This document shows positions 25,259-34,276 of a stretch of 64,000 bases of DNA, piece after piece (position 1 is the stretch's first letter; each line of letters starts with the position of its first letter). Source of the DNA: Prochlorococcus sp. AG-402-I21 (GTDB lineage Bacteria; Cyanobacteriota; Cyanobacteriia; PCC-6307; Cyanobiaceae). The stretch lies in contig QCHZ01000008.1 in NCBI GenBank assembly GCA_003216955.1, forward strand, positions 1-64,000. The letters are read 5' to 3'. Made by a program: the position numbers and the translations under genes. The notes below the pieces were generated by a model that worked only from the letters and a program-made list of their open reading frames with translations, ran no database searches and had not been told where the DNA came from.

Positions 25259-26608
25259 TTATGCTTTACCAAGTGCTTTGCTCACGATGTCTTGCGCATC
25301 ATGAACAATTCTTATAGACACATTAAGTGACGAAGAGAGCTCTTGAAGAGTCATGTCATCAAGAAAGATTTTTTCACCTTGCCTGAGCATGACCGATGGT
25401 AGCAGCAACTCATCGCCTAATTCTTTTCCTTGCAGTCCTTTTATCAGGTCTTGGCCTGTGAGTAGACCTGTCACTATTTGTTCTTGCCCCCAATAGGGAC
25501 TTGTCATCCCATAAAGATGAACTGTCAAATTATTAATTTTATTTAGTCGTTTGCAAGGATTTTGTAATTCATTTTCAACAAGTTTGCCAACAATCCAGCT
25601 GCAGGTTCTCTGTTGATCAATTTTGATAGGCAGATTTCTTGTGGCTTTATCCATTGCTCTAAGAAAACTTCGAATACTTCCTACTCCATTTTCTTTTTGA
25701 GGTAAATCTTCATAAGAATTTAGTGAGGGTAAAGGTTTTTTCGCTATTAAATACCATTCGTCAGATAACCAGGCAAAACGGGAACCTGTTGATTTATAAA
25801 ATATCTTCTGCATTGGCTCAACTTGATTGATGACTTTTGTCGCACAATCAGAATCCACGGGTATTAGTCCATCATTACTAGGGCGAAACCTTGTTAACCC
25901 AACTGGAACTATTGCTGCTGAAAGGACTACAGGAAAATCTCCTTGCGCAAAACTATATAGATCATTAATGGTCCTTTCTAACGCTTTCCCATCATTTATT
26001 TCAGGGCAAACAACAATTTGAGCATGTATTTGTATTCTCTTTTCTGAGAACCAAGTTAACTGATTTAAAAGATCAATAGCCTTGGGATTTCTTAGTAATT
26101 TCGATCTTAAAGAAGGCTCTGTCGCATGCACTGATACAAATAAAGGTGTGAGCCTTTGTTGATCAATTCTCAGCCAGTCTTGTTCGGAAAGATTGGTTAG
26201 TGTTAAGTAAGAACCATATAAAAAACTTAGCCTGTAGTCGTCATCTTTGAGATATAAGCTTTTTCTTTTTCCTGAAGGCTGTTGGTCAATAAAACAAAAT
26301 GGACATTGATTATTGCATTGTTTTAATCCATCGAATAAAGCTTCAGTAAAACCAAGCCCTAACTCATCGTCAAAATCTTTTTCGATTTCAATTGTATGTT
26401 GTTTACCCTTTGCATCTAGTATTTTTAGTTGAATATTTTCTTCAGCAATAAGAAATTTGTAATCAATCAGATCCCTTGGCTTTACACCATTAATACTAAT
26501 TAATTGATCTCCAACTTCAAATCCAAGCTCCTCTCCTATTGAACCTTCATCAATAGAGGCAACAACGGCAGGTTTTATTTTGTTTTTAGCTATCTTTACC
26601 GTGCTCAT
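25259..26608 (-). CDS. DUF512 family protein, PDZ plus radical-SAM-like Fe-S domain
   Basis: The protein starts with a PDZ-like fold (about residues 10-75, GSIGEELGFEVGDQLISINGV), then a radical-SAM-like barrel with the cluster motif Cys98-x3-Cys102-x2-Cys105 (CNNQCPFCF), and ends with the DUF512 domain. The family is widespread in cyanobacteria and Clostridia; the reaction is unknown. The C-terminal LLPSVMLRQGEKIFLDDMTL is conserved in relatives. Full length at 449 residues. The end overlaps an alternative start of the TolC-like gene, so the two may be co-transcribed. Confidence 0.88.
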   Translation of the reverse strand: MSTVKIAKNKIKPAVVASIDEGSIGEELGFEVGDQLISINGVKPRDLIDYKFLIAEENIQLKILDAKGKQHTIEIEKDFDDELGLGFTEALFDGLKQCNNQCPFCFIDQQPSGKRKSLYLKDDDYRLSFLYGSYLTLTNLSEQDWLRIDQQRLTPLFVSVHATEPSLRSKLLRNPKAIDLLNQLTWFSEKRIQIHAQIVVCPEINDGKALERTINDLYSFAQGDFPVVLSAAIVPVGLTRFRPSNDGLIPVDSDCATKVINQVEPMQKIFYKSTGSRFAWLSDEWYLIAKKPLPSLNSYEDLPQKENGVGSIRSFLRAMDKATRNLPIKIDQQRTCSWIVGKLVENELQNPCKRLNKINNLTVHLYGMTSPYWGQEQIVTGLLTGQDLIKGLQGKELGDELLLPSVMLRQGEKIFLDDMTLQELSSSLNVSIRIVHDAQDIVSKALGKA

Positions 26609-26999
26609 TTATGCTTATCAGTAAGAAAATAAATTTTTTATAGTTTTCGGATTATTTGAAAAAATTAACTTGATCTCAATGAATCATTTGTTCTTTCAAT
26701 ATAAGTGAATTTACAAGAAAAAGCCTTAATAAGCTTTGTTGAATGTTCCTTTTTTCTAAGGATTTAAAAACTGAGTCTTGAAACCCATTGCAATTATTGA
26801 AATTCAAAAGTTTTTAAGAATTTTAATTTTAACTTTGTTATTTGTATCCTGAAGACTGTTTGGTTTGTGTATCGACTTGACTGTAAATTCATAGAAGGTT
26901 GAGCTGAAAACCAACTCAGTTTTATTAATTCTGATTTACTCAAACAATCCCACCAAGCCCAATAATCAAAAAGCGTCCTATCTTTCAAAGCCAAGGACA
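26609..26999. other. 391-bp intergenic region, no supported gene
   Basis: This gap lies between the divergent DUF512 and DUF3120 genes and must hold both promoters. A 68-codon frame on the minus strand (26794-27000) is open but has no recognisable domain, and its start overlaps that of DUF3120. No RNA fold or palindrome stood out. Confidence 0.5.
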
Positions 27000-27659
27000 T
27001 TGCAATTTTGGGCTAGCACAATGGTAGTCCTGCCAGTTTTTGTTCAGGCTCCATGGGTTCATGTGTTTCCTTTTTCAGCTTTTTTATTTAGTTTCATAAT
27101 ATTTTTTCTTGGGTTTTATTTACTAAAATTTTGTAGTGATAGATGGTCTTCTGTTGGTTCGTTATTGGTTGGCGTGAGTTGGAGCTGGTTAGGAGGATGT
27201 CTTTTTTGGGGATGGTTAAGATCTCATCCTGTCTGGCATTTGCCTGTTGAGTCAATAGCTTTGCCAATAGCAATGAGCCTTTTGCAGACTCGATGGAGAA
27301 TAGGAGCGAGTTTCTATTTGGCATCTTTGTTAGGTACTGCTTTTACTGATTTAATGATTGTTTTAACAGGTGTCATGAAGGCTTGGCCCAGAGTTGTTGA
27401 TGCGCCTTTTTCAGAAGCCTCTAAAATGTTGAGCTTTACTGCGGAACAATTATTGGCACCTTTTTCTCTATTCGCAATTTTTATTGCTGCACTTTTAATA
27501 ATCTTTATAGCGAATTGGATGAATCAAAAATCAAAAAGTGAACCTTTATCTTCTGATGCTTGGCTTGTATCAAGTTCAGCTTTGACGACAACCTTGTGGG
27601 TTGATGGCTTATTTTTTGCGACCACATTGATTCAGCCTCAATTAAGTGGATTGATTTGA
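27000..27659 (+). CDS. DUF3120 membrane protein
   Basis: The 219-residue protein has about six membrane helices and matches the cyanobacterial DUF3120 pattern: FWASTMVVLPVFVQAPWV at the N-terminus, WLRSHPVWHLPVESIALPIAM in the middle and LTTTLWVDGLFFATTLIQPQ at the end. TTG at 27000 is used; an ATG seven codons later is possible but the first residues look part of the domain. Function unknown. nadB follows 12 bp later. Confidence 0.85.
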   Translation: MQFWASTMVVLPVFVQAPWVHVFPFSAFLFSFIIFFLGFYLLKFCSDRWSSVGSLLVGVSWSWLGGCLFWGWLRSHPVWHLPVESIALPIAMSLLQTRWRIGASFYLASLLGTAFTDLMIVLTGVMKAWPRVVDAPFSEASKMLSFTAEQLLAPFSLFAIFIAALLIIFIANWMNQKSKSEPLSSDAWLVSSSALTTTLWVDGLFFATTLIQPQLSGLI

Positions 27660-27671
27660 AAATCAATATTT

Positions 27672-29372
27672 ATGTACTTAAATACTGGATTTAATAAAAA
27701 AGATATTTACTCAACTAATTGGGATGTAATTGTTATTGGGGCAGGAGCTGCGGGCTTAATGTCTTCTCTTGAATTGCCATCAAATCTCAAAATTTTACTG
27801 TTAAATCGCAATACTAGTAAGCGTTCTTCCAGTAGATGGGCGCAAGGAGGAATGGCTGCTGTGACTCGAATTGAAGATAGCGAGGATATTCATGCACTGG
27901 ATACTATTAAAGCTGGGGCAGGGCTTTGTGATTCTGAAGCAGTGCAGATGTTTGTTAAGAGTGCTCCTCGATTAGTAGATAGACTTTTGAAACTAGGGAT
28001 GGAATTTGATAGACACTCTGGAAAGTTATCTACAACTCTTGAAGCTGCCCATAGTCATAGAAGGGTTCTTCACGTAAAAGATAGAACTGGAAAGGCCCTG
28101 GTGGATGTGCTTAATGAGCAAGTAGATCAAAAAGATAATGTTCTTCATCAAAGAGGAATAAGAGTGACTCAGATTTGGGTTGAAGAAGGAAGATCTTCAG
28201 GGGTACAAGTTCTTGATGGACCAGCTTTGCGATGGATAAAAGCAAAGGCAGTTGTTTTAGCTACCGGTGGCGGTGGTCATTTGTTTGCAAATACAACAAA
28301 TCCAACTCAAGCAGCAGGTGAGGGAATTGCTTTAGCGTGGAGGGCTGGTGCTTTTATAGAAGATCTCGAATTTTTTCAGTTTCATCCAACTGCTCTGAAA
28401 TTGGACGATGCACCTTCGTTTTTAATTTCTGAAGCATTGAGAGGAGAGGGTGCAGTTTTAGTAGATTCCCATGGAGAAAGCCCAGTGGATCATCTTGATG
28501 GGCAAGATCTTGCATCAAGAGATCAAGTCAGCAGGGCATTGTTTAAGACGATGCAAAAGCAAAAAGTTGATCACATTGGACTTGATGTCAAATCTATTGC
28601 TGTGGAGGATGTGGAAGCACGTTTCCCTTCAATTTTTCAAAGGTGCAGAGAGCTTGGGTTAGAACCTTTAAAAGAAGTCATCCCAGTAGCTCCATCAGCC
28701 CATTATTGGATGGGTGGTGTCGCTACAAACTTGAAGGCACAAACAAATATCGAAGGACTTTTCGCTATTGGAGAAGTGGCATGTACTGGTCTGCATGGTG
28801 CCAATAGACTTGCAAGCAATTCATTGATGGAATGTTTGGTTTTTGCAAATCAAATGCGAAATATTGAATTAAATGATTGTAAAACTTCTGATTTATCAGG
28901 AAATAATTTAAGTTTTAACAAATCAAATCTTCGCCTTTCTAAGGATCAAGGTACTAAGTATTTAAAAAAAGAAATTGAAAAACTTAGACAATTATGCTGG
29001 CGTGAAGCGGGAGTTGATCGATCACGAAAAGGAATGAGCTCTGCTCTGGCAAAAGTGAAACGAGATTATCAAAATCTTTTAAACGAGCCCTTATTAAATT
29101 TGGTTTTTTCTCAATCAAAATATGCAATTAATGAATTTGATGAAATTGCCAGGAGAGAACTTAATTTGCTGCTTGATTTAAGTAATCGACAAATGTCAAG
29201 CATGCTTATGTTGGAGGCTTGTTTGTTTCGTGAAGAGAGTAGAGGAGGCCACTTTAGAGATGACTTTCCTACCTCAGTTCCTTTTTGGCAATGTCATACT
29301 CGCCAAATAAAAGGAAAGCATATTCATACAAGACCAGTTGTTGATAAAGATAAATTCTCTAAAAATCTTTAG
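27672..29372 (+). CDS. nadB: L-aspartate oxidase
   Basis: NadB oxidises L-aspartate to iminoaspartate, the first step of NAD synthesis with NadA. The FAD site is VIVIGAGAAGLMSSLEL, the active-site and substrate region SRWAQGGMAAV, HSHRRVLHVKDRTGKAL, FHPTAL, and AHYWMGGVATN; FAD closure is GEVACTGLHGANRLASNSLMECLVFA. The protein is full length at 566 residues with the helical C-terminal domain (REAGVDRSRKGM). It follows DUF3120 closely and overlaps the convergent VKOR gene by 14 bp. Confidence 0.94.
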   Translation: MYLNTGFNKKDIYSTNWDVIVIGAGAAGLMSSLELPSNLKILLLNRNTSKRSSSRWAQGGMAAVTRIEDSEDIHALDTIKAGAGLCDSEAVQMFVKSAPRLVDRLLKLGMEFDRHSGKLSTTLEAAHSHRRVLHVKDRTGKALVDVLNEQVDQKDNVLHQRGIRVTQIWVEEGRSSGVQVLDGPALRWIKAKAVVLATGGGGHLFANTTNPTQAAGEGIALAWRAGAFIEDLEFFQFHPTALKLDDAPSFLISEALRGEGAVLVDSHGESPVDHLDGQDLASRDQVSRALFKTMQKQKVDHIGLDVKSIAVEDVEARFPSIFQRCRELGLEPLKEVIPVAPSAHYWMGGVATNLKAQTNIEGLFAIGEVACTGLHGANRLASNSLMECLVFANQMRNIELNDCKTSDLSGNNLSFNKSNLRLSKDQGTKYLKKEIEKLRQLCWREAGVDRSRKGMSSALAKVKRDYQNLLNEPLLNLVFSQSKYAINEFDEIARRELNLLLDLSNRQMSSMLMLEACLFREESRGGHFRDDFPTSVPFWQCHTRQIKGKHIHTRPVVDKDKFSKNL

Positions 29373-30300
29373 AGCCTTTGTAATTACTAAGTTCAGCTAA
29401 TTCTTCTAGACCTTTGACTCCTGAATCAATTGAGCCATTAATTTCCCAAGAAGGGAAACCTGTTATCCCTTTGGCTTCGCAAAGCTCTCTTTTATTATTA
29501 AACCCATCTTTTGCGCATTCAACTAAATTTAGTTTTTTTGCAGCTTCTTTCCCGAACATTTCTTTTTGATCATGACAATGTGGACACCAATAAGCGTTAT
29601 ACATCACAGCTCCTTCTTTTGTTAGATGTTCAGCGAGCTTTATTTTGTCAGGAGAACTTATCGCGACTACCGCAGGTGGCATACCTTGGATGTTATTTGA
29701 AACTTCCTTGGGGGATGGATCAACTGATGATGACCAAATTAGTCCTGCTAGAAGCACTGCTAATGACACAACAAAACCTCTGAAAAATAACTTTCCATAA
29801 TCTTCCCATCCCGCTCCAAACACATTTAATAGTAGAAGTGAAAGTGATATGAGACAAGAAAGAAGACAGAAAAAACAGAAAGCTTTAATTTTAAATATCA
29901 TAATTGAGATTAAAATTAAGCTAAACGTAAAAGTTGATATAGATATATAAAAAGATCCCCACCATGTAACTTTTGATATATCATTTTTTTGGCTTTTGAG
30001 TATAGGTATTAATGGCAATATTGCCATTAATAATATTAAAAAATAACTGATTAATCCTATGAAAGATAATGGAATAGAATAATTATTTGTTTCAATTAAG
30101 GTCCCCCAAGGGCTATTTAAAACTTTATCGCAACCCCCTAGTCCACCTGGACAGTTTAAATTTCCTATTAATCCCCATTTATTCAATGTTATAGATCCTG
30201 TATCAATAACTCCAACTGTTGATAATATAGCGATTGCAACTCTCGCCCATTTGGAACTCAGATCTTGGTGCCGTCTACTTTTTAGTCTTGAAGATCCCAT
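29359..30300 (-). CDS. VKOR-thioredoxin fusion, thiol oxidase for disulfide formation
   Basis: The first 190 residues are a vitamin K epoxide reductase domain with membrane helices, the loop pair Cys50/Cys57 and the quinone-site pair Cys142/Cys145 (CFFC). After a linker, a thioredoxin-like domain has Cys239-Pro-His-Cys242 (YWCPHCHDQ), the cis-Pro at GFPSWEING and further Cys262 and Cys274. This fusion, as in plant LTO1 and Synechocystis VKOR, forms protein disulfides in the lumen or periplasm with quinone as electron acceptor. 313 residues is full length. Confidence 0.92.
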   Translation of the reverse strand: MGSSRLKSRRHQDLSSKWARVAIAILSTVGVIDTGSITLNKWGLIGNLNCPGGLGGCDKVLNSPWGTLIETNNYSIPLSFIGLISYFLILLMAILPLIPILKSQKNDISKVTWWGSFYISISTFTFSLILISIMIFKIKAFCFFCLLSCLISLSLLLLNVFGAGWEDYGKLFFRGFVVSLAVLLAGLIWSSSVDPSPKEVSNNIQGMPPAVVAISSPDKIKLAEHLTKEGAVMYNAYWCPHCHDQKEMFGKEAAKKLNLVECAKDGFNNKRELCEAKGITGFPSWEINGSIDSGVKGLEELAELSNYKGSKDF

Positions 30301-30477
30301 GCAAGTGAATTCTGAATCAATGAATCTTTTTATTATTCTAATGAATAATTCATTTAAAGACTGAAAATCTCAATCAATTTGAATGTTCTTTATATTTAAG
30401 AATCATTTAAATATTTGATTGTGTATTAAATATAAACTCCTTTAACTAAGCTAGGAATAATAAAAAGATTGATTGAT

Positions 30478-30570
30478 TCAGATTAATTTAATAGCTTTAA
30501 GGGCTTTTTGAATCAAGAATGCTGCAGAAAGGCCTGCTCCAACAAAAACTAAGTAAAAAAGAATTCCCAT
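30478..30570 (-). CDS. petL: PetL-like small membrane protein (30 aa), cytochrome b6f subunit candidate
   Basis: The frame from the ATG at 30570 gives 30 residues: MGILFYLVFVGAGLSAAFLI then QKALKAIKLI. The single helix followed by a basic end K-x-I-K-L-I is the pattern of PetL, subunit VI of the cytochrome b6f complex (plant PetL ends in KIRLI). An upstream ATG at 30603 would add 11 residues (MFYYYLRPSNQ). The gene lies in a gap between two minus-strand genes, well spaced. Assignment rests on a very short sequence. Confidence 0.5.
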   Translation of the reverse strand: MGILFYLVFVGAGLSAAFLIQKALKAIKLI

Positions 30571-30632
30571 TTGATTTGAAGGTCTCAAGTAATAATAGAA
30601 CATCGGTGCTTTATCTTTTTAATTTATTAATT

Positions 30633-31034
30633 TTAATCTTGAATATATTGTTTACCAGTGATCAGGCATTGCTCCGCTCGCTGTAATTCACGACCAATGT
30701 AAATAGCATGATCTAAATGACTGATGGGGAAAGGACCATCACCCTCGGAAATTTGGATACCTAATTCCTTGGCACTTTTTCCTCTATAAATATTGCTTGG
30801 TTGATTTCTACTTTTTGTTTGACAACCAATTGGTGCTCCCGATTCTGGATCAATAGCGCGACCTTTGTGATCAATATCATTTAAATAATGTTCAAGTATT
30901 AACTCATTCGTTGTAGGTTCAATTTTTATTAAGAAATAACCATTTGGGTCAAGCTCTATTTTCCGCTTGGATAATTTATCGTCTAAAAGCTTTATTGAGT
31001 TAATTAAGTCTTCTTGAAGATCTAGATTTTTCAT
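30633..31034 (-). CDS. DUF4346 domain protein
   Basis: The 133-residue soluble protein has DPNGYFLIKIEPTTNELILEHY, followed by GAPIGC and YRGKSAKELGIQI, then SHLDHAIYIGRELQRAE, which fits the DUF4346 pattern. That domain occurs in cyanobacteria and in some archaeal tetrahydromethanopterin-related proteins; no function is established. Conserved His/Asp residues (SHLDHAIYIGREL) could bind a ligand. It is separated from the 88-residue membrane protein by 81 bp on the same strand. Confidence 0.75.
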   Translation of the reverse strand: MKNLDLQEDLINSIKLLDDKLSKRKIELDPNGYFLIKIEPTTNELILEHYLNDIDHKGRAIDPESGAPIGCQTKSRNQPSNIYRGKSAKELGIQISEGDGPFPISHLDHAIYIGRELQRAEQCLITGKQYIQD

Positions 31035-31115
31035 TTTTTAAATTTACAAATTAATAAGAAGCTTCACAAGTCAACTGTTTTGAATTCATTAAATTTTTAG
31101 GTTTCCCTTGAAAAA

Positions 31116-31382
31116 TTATCCCGAAATAAAGCTTTTTAAAATTAGAAATATAAGTAGGTTTACAAAAATAAAAGATAAATAAACAATACCTGGATTTTTT
31201 AGGCCCGCTGGTGCTGTCAGTTCATAGCCAAACAGAGTAATAACACCTTGGGTCCCTTTATCTTTATAACTAAAAATCCCTTTAGCAAAGAAAGGTTTTT
31301 CTTCATTAGAATCAACTTTATTGTTCTCGGTGGAAAGTGATTTATTTGTCTCAGGTGAATCTAGTAAATTGTTGTCTGTCAT
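31116..31382 (-). CDS. membrane protein with acidic N-terminus (88 aa), unknown
   Basis: The N-terminal 30 residues are acidic and Asn/Ser-rich and probably flexible. The middle, FFAKGIFSYKDKGTQGVITLFG, is followed by YELTAPAGLKNPG and one hydrophobic helix (about residues 66-85) at the C-terminus. It is a tail-anchored-type topology. I cannot place it in a family. It lies 31 bp downstream of the acyltransferase gene on the same strand. Confidence 0.65.
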   Translation of the reverse strand: MTDNNLLDSPETNKSLSTENNKVDSNEEKPFFAKGIFSYKDKGTQGVITLFGYELTAPAGLKNPGIVYLSFIFVNLLIFLILKSFISG

Positions 31383-31413
31383 TTAGATTAAGTCTTTAAT
31401 TGGTCTGAAGTTA

Positions 31414-32595
31414 CTATGTATTTGATAGTTTTGGCTCTTCAAGCTTATAAGGAACTTCATTATTTGTAGCGTTTATTTGATCAAGCATTAACTTATTTGC
31501 TTTTGGTAGCCATTCTCTTATTAATGAGTCCATAGATAAGTTGTACCATCTATGAAGACTTGCATTGGGTTTAGCAATAAAACCTCTTCGTTTTTTGTGA
31601 CTCCCGCCCGCTCCAGGATCAAAATATTTTATATTATTTGCTATTGCCCACTCAATCGGGGAGTAATAACAAGCTTCAAAATGTAAATTATCTATATTTT
31701 TTTCTGAACCCCAATATCTTCCCCAAAGCATATTTTCGTTTTTTACGCATAAAGACATTCCAATTGTTTTATCAATTCCTTCTTCTTTTGCCTCAAATAA
31801 AACAATATTTTCTTTGAGTTCTGTTGATGTAAGTTCAGTAAAAAATGATTCAGTGAGATATTTACTTCCCCATATTCCCCATCTTGAGCAATGAAGCTTA
31901 TAAAAATAATGCATTTTCTTTAAATTAATTACATTTATTTGAGACCCACTAAGAGGTTCAACTTTTACTCCACATTTTTTTATACTTTCTCTCTCTCTCC
32001 TAATATTTCTACGTTGATTGGAATTAAATTTTTTTAAAAAATCAGAAAAACTTTTTTCTTCATTCAATTTCAACAAACTTTGCTGGTTGACCCACTTAGC
32101 GCAATTTAGAGATTCCGCTATTTTCATCCATTTAGAATCTACATATAAAAAATTACAACTTAGAATACCATTTTGTTTGGCAAAACTATCAATTTCAGAT
32201 ATTAATATTTGTGTGAGATCTATATCATTAACTCCCTCTGCAAACAGAAAACGATAACCTTCTATTGGACTTAATGGACTCATTCCTATTAGTTTTGGAT
32301 AATATTGAAGTCCCATATCTTGAGCTAGTTGAACAAAAGCACTATCAAAAATAAATTCTCCATAACTATGTGATTTAAGATAGAGAGGTGCACATGCAAT
32401 TAAATTATTTTTACTCCACGCAGAGAGAAATAATGGTTGCCATCCATATTTTGTACTAACACTTTTTGATCTTTCTAATGCATTTAACCAATCCCAAGTA
32501 TAAAAAGGAGTTGGATTTTCTTTCAAGAAATTATTCCAAATAATTTTAGGAATTTCTTGGATTGATACATGCCATTTGATTTGTATATTGTTCAT
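31414..32595 (-). CDS. GNAT/FemAB-like acyltransferase (DUF482, COG3146-type)
   Basis: The 393-residue protein has the features of this family: TPFYTWDWLNALE near the start, the central FLKKFNSNQRRNIRRERESI, and the C-terminal FDPGAGGSHKKRRGF with LHFEACYYSPIEWAIANN before it. Relatives are predicted N-acyltransferases of the peptidoglycan or Fem fold and their substrate is unknown. No signal peptide is present. It lies 21 bp after the RibD-C gene and may belong to the same transcript. Confidence 0.82.
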   Translation of the reverse strand: MNNIQIKWHVSIQEIPKIIWNNFLKENPTPFYTWDWLNALERSKSVSTKYGWQPLFLSAWSKNNLIACAPLYLKSHSYGEFIFDSAFVQLAQDMGLQYYPKLIGMSPLSPIEGYRFLFAEGVNDIDLTQILISEIDSFAKQNGILSCNFLYVDSKWMKIAESLNCAKWVNQQSLLKLNEEKSFSDFLKKFNSNQRRNIRRERESIKKCGVKVEPLSGSQINVINLKKMHYFYKLHCSRWGIWGSKYLTESFFTELTSTELKENIVLFEAKEEGIDKTIGMSLCVKNENMLWGRYWGSEKNIDNLHFEACYYSPIEWAIANNIKYFDPGAGGSHKKRRGFIAKPNASLHRWYNLSMDSLIREWLPKANKLMLDQINATNNEVPYKLEEPKLSNT

Positions 32596-32616
32596 TTATT
32601 ATATATAAATATATAT

Positions 32617-33297
32617 TCAGGATAAATTATTTCTAAAATATCTGATAAGTAATTCATTATTATCTAGCTTTTTACTTTCTTTGAGAATCCAGTTATTTTT
32701 TTTCTTCTTCATGATTGTATTTAAATTTCTTAATTTAGATGAAACCCAGCAGTAATCTCCTCCTAAGAGATGAGGTGTAATTGTAATTTGTAATTCATCT
32801 ATTAGATCTTCTAACAGAAAAGCTGAAATAAGATTTGCGCCTCCTAGTAATACAATTTTCGCAATACCTTTATGATATAAATCATCAAGAGAATCACGCC
32901 AAGTGATTTTAAAATCTATCTTTTTATCAAATCCATTAGGAAGCATAATTTCATTTTTCTTATCTTGCTTTTGGATCAACCATTTTTGAAGAGGTTGTTT
33001 AAAAAAAAGCCAACTGGCTGGAAAATCTATTTGATTGCTTGCTATAAGAGCAATTGGCTGTTCATTCTTTCCCTCTGAAGTTCTTTGTTTTAATAAGTTA
33101 TTATTTTTAATGACACAAATTGATTGATGATCTCTCAGAGTTTGCCCTCCCATTAAGATCCCATCTGACCAAGCAAGTGATTCTTCTAAAACTAAACGAT
33201 CACCAGACTGACCTAATTCCGTTTTTCCTCCCTCTGGATATGCGATACGTCCATCAATACTACAAGCCAAAACTAATTTAACCCATTTTTTTTTCAA
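32617..33297 (-). CDS. RibD C-terminal-type reductase (DHFR-like fold)
   Basis: The 226-residue protein is a stand-alone RibD_C domain: VKLVLACSIDGRIA with the family's Ser-x-Asp-Gly-x-Ile/Ala start, DGILMGGQTLRDH, and KIVLLGGANLISAFLLEDLIDELQITITPHLLGG near the end. Such domains reduce a pyrimidine or pterin sugar chain with NADPH. There is no deaminase domain, so it may serve riboflavin synthesis with a separate RibD-N, or act on a pterin. It starts with TTG directly after the TAA of the PTPS gene, with no base between. Confidence 0.82.
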   Translation of the reverse strand: MKKKWVKLVLACSIDGRIAYPEGGKTELGQSGDRLVLEESLAWSDGILMGGQTLRDHQSICVIKNNNLLKQRTSEGKNEQPIALIASNQIDFPASWLFFKQPLQKWLIQKQDKKNEIMLPNGFDKKIDFKITWRDSLDDLYHKGIAKIVLLGGANLISAFLLEDLIDELQITITPHLLGGDYCWVSSKLRNLNTIMKKKKNNWILKESKKLDNNELLIRYFRNNLS

Positions 33298-34224
33298 TTA
33301 TCTCAGCAAACCAACCTGATTATTTGAGTCTTTAGTATCGATTTTTGATTCAGGTACTTTTGCATAAACTTCAGCTGCATTATTTGGACTCTCCTGTAGT
33401 TTTATCTTATATAAATGTGCCCCAATCGCATTTATTGGATTAGTTAACTTATCTGAAATATGTAATGCAATATTTTCAGCTGTAGGGACACAATTTGTAA
33501 AATAAGGAATATCTTTATTTAAAAAGGTATGATCAAAAGGTTCTACAACTAAATCATTAATTAAACTATTTAATGCGGATAAATCACATATCATTCCTGT
33601 CCTAGGATTAATCTTTCCTTTGACAGTTATATCTACTATGTAATTGTGACCATGTCCATTAGGTCGAGCACATTTCCCGAATATTTTTTCGTTTTCCGCT
33701 TGAGGCAGGTCTTCTCTAGCTAAGCGATGAGCAGCTGAAAAGTGTGTTTGAACAGTTAAATAAGCATCCATAGCATTTCCTTGATAGTCAGCCCAGAGTT
33801 TTGTGTTTTCGTAAAGACGAAGTGATTTTAGGGGTAAGTGAGATTTAAGGCGTTCCCATATAATACGAGTTAAGCTTTCAGTTGTGGCAAGGCAACCTTC
33901 GGGTTTAGAAAGATCAAACTCTGGCCATGTTTCATTTAAAAAACGAAAGTCAAGCTGACTGGTTACTTCGTTTTTTATTGCATGTTTTACATCTGAAAGG
34001 TTTAAGACCATGCCATATTTATTAAGACCTCCTTCCATGGTTACGATTAACTCGTAATTATGTCCGTGGCCAGGAGCTATTGAACATGGTCCAAACAAAG
34101 CTGAATTATCATCATCAGATAATTCAGGAAGCCTATATAGGTGGCTTGCGCTAAAGCAGGCGCGCCTTGTGATTACACAGCTTCTTCCCTCTCCGTGAGG
34201 GAAATTAGATGTGATTGCTTCCAT
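33298..34224 (-). CDS. tandem-domain 6-pyruvoyl-tetrahydropterin synthase-like protein
   Basis: Two PTPS/QueD units are joined in one chain. Unit 1 (about 16-150) has His28 (FSASHLY), Cys47 and His53/His55 (PGHGHNYEL); unit 2 (about 155-300) has His166 (FSAAHRL), Cys185 and His191/His193 (NGHGHNYIV), with PTAEN around Glu250. The three His bind zinc and the Cys is the catalytic residue. PTPS makes 6-pyruvoyl-tetrahydropterin from dihydroneopterin triphosphate; QueD relatives make 6-carboxy-tetrahydropterin. Both units keep the metal ligands, so two active sites per chain are possible. The RibD-C gene follows without gap. aroK starts divergently, 52 bp away. Confidence 0.9.
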   Translation of the reverse strand: MEAITSNFPHGEGRSCVITRRACFSASHLYRLPELSDDDNSALFGPCSIAPGHGHNYELIVTMEGGLNKYGMVLNLSDVKHAIKNEVTSQLDFRFLNETWPEFDLSKPEGCLATTESLTRIIWERLKSHLPLKSLRLYENTKLWADYQGNAMDAYLTVQTHFSAAHRLAREDLPQAENEKIFGKCARPNGHGHNYIVDITVKGKINPRTGMICDLSALNSLINDLVVEPFDHTFLNKDIPYFTNCVPTAENIALHISDKLTNPINAIGAHLYKIKLQESPNNAAEVYAKVPESKIDTKDSNNQVGLLR

Positions 34225-34276
34225 AAATTTTTCACATCAATACACATCTTAATAACTTTTAGCTGCTTCTGTCTTT

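Noticed and set aside
26794-27000. 68-codon minus-strand frame in the gap before the DUF3120 gene
   Set aside because: No domain, odd composition, and its start overlaps the DUF3120 start; kept only as part of the gap description.
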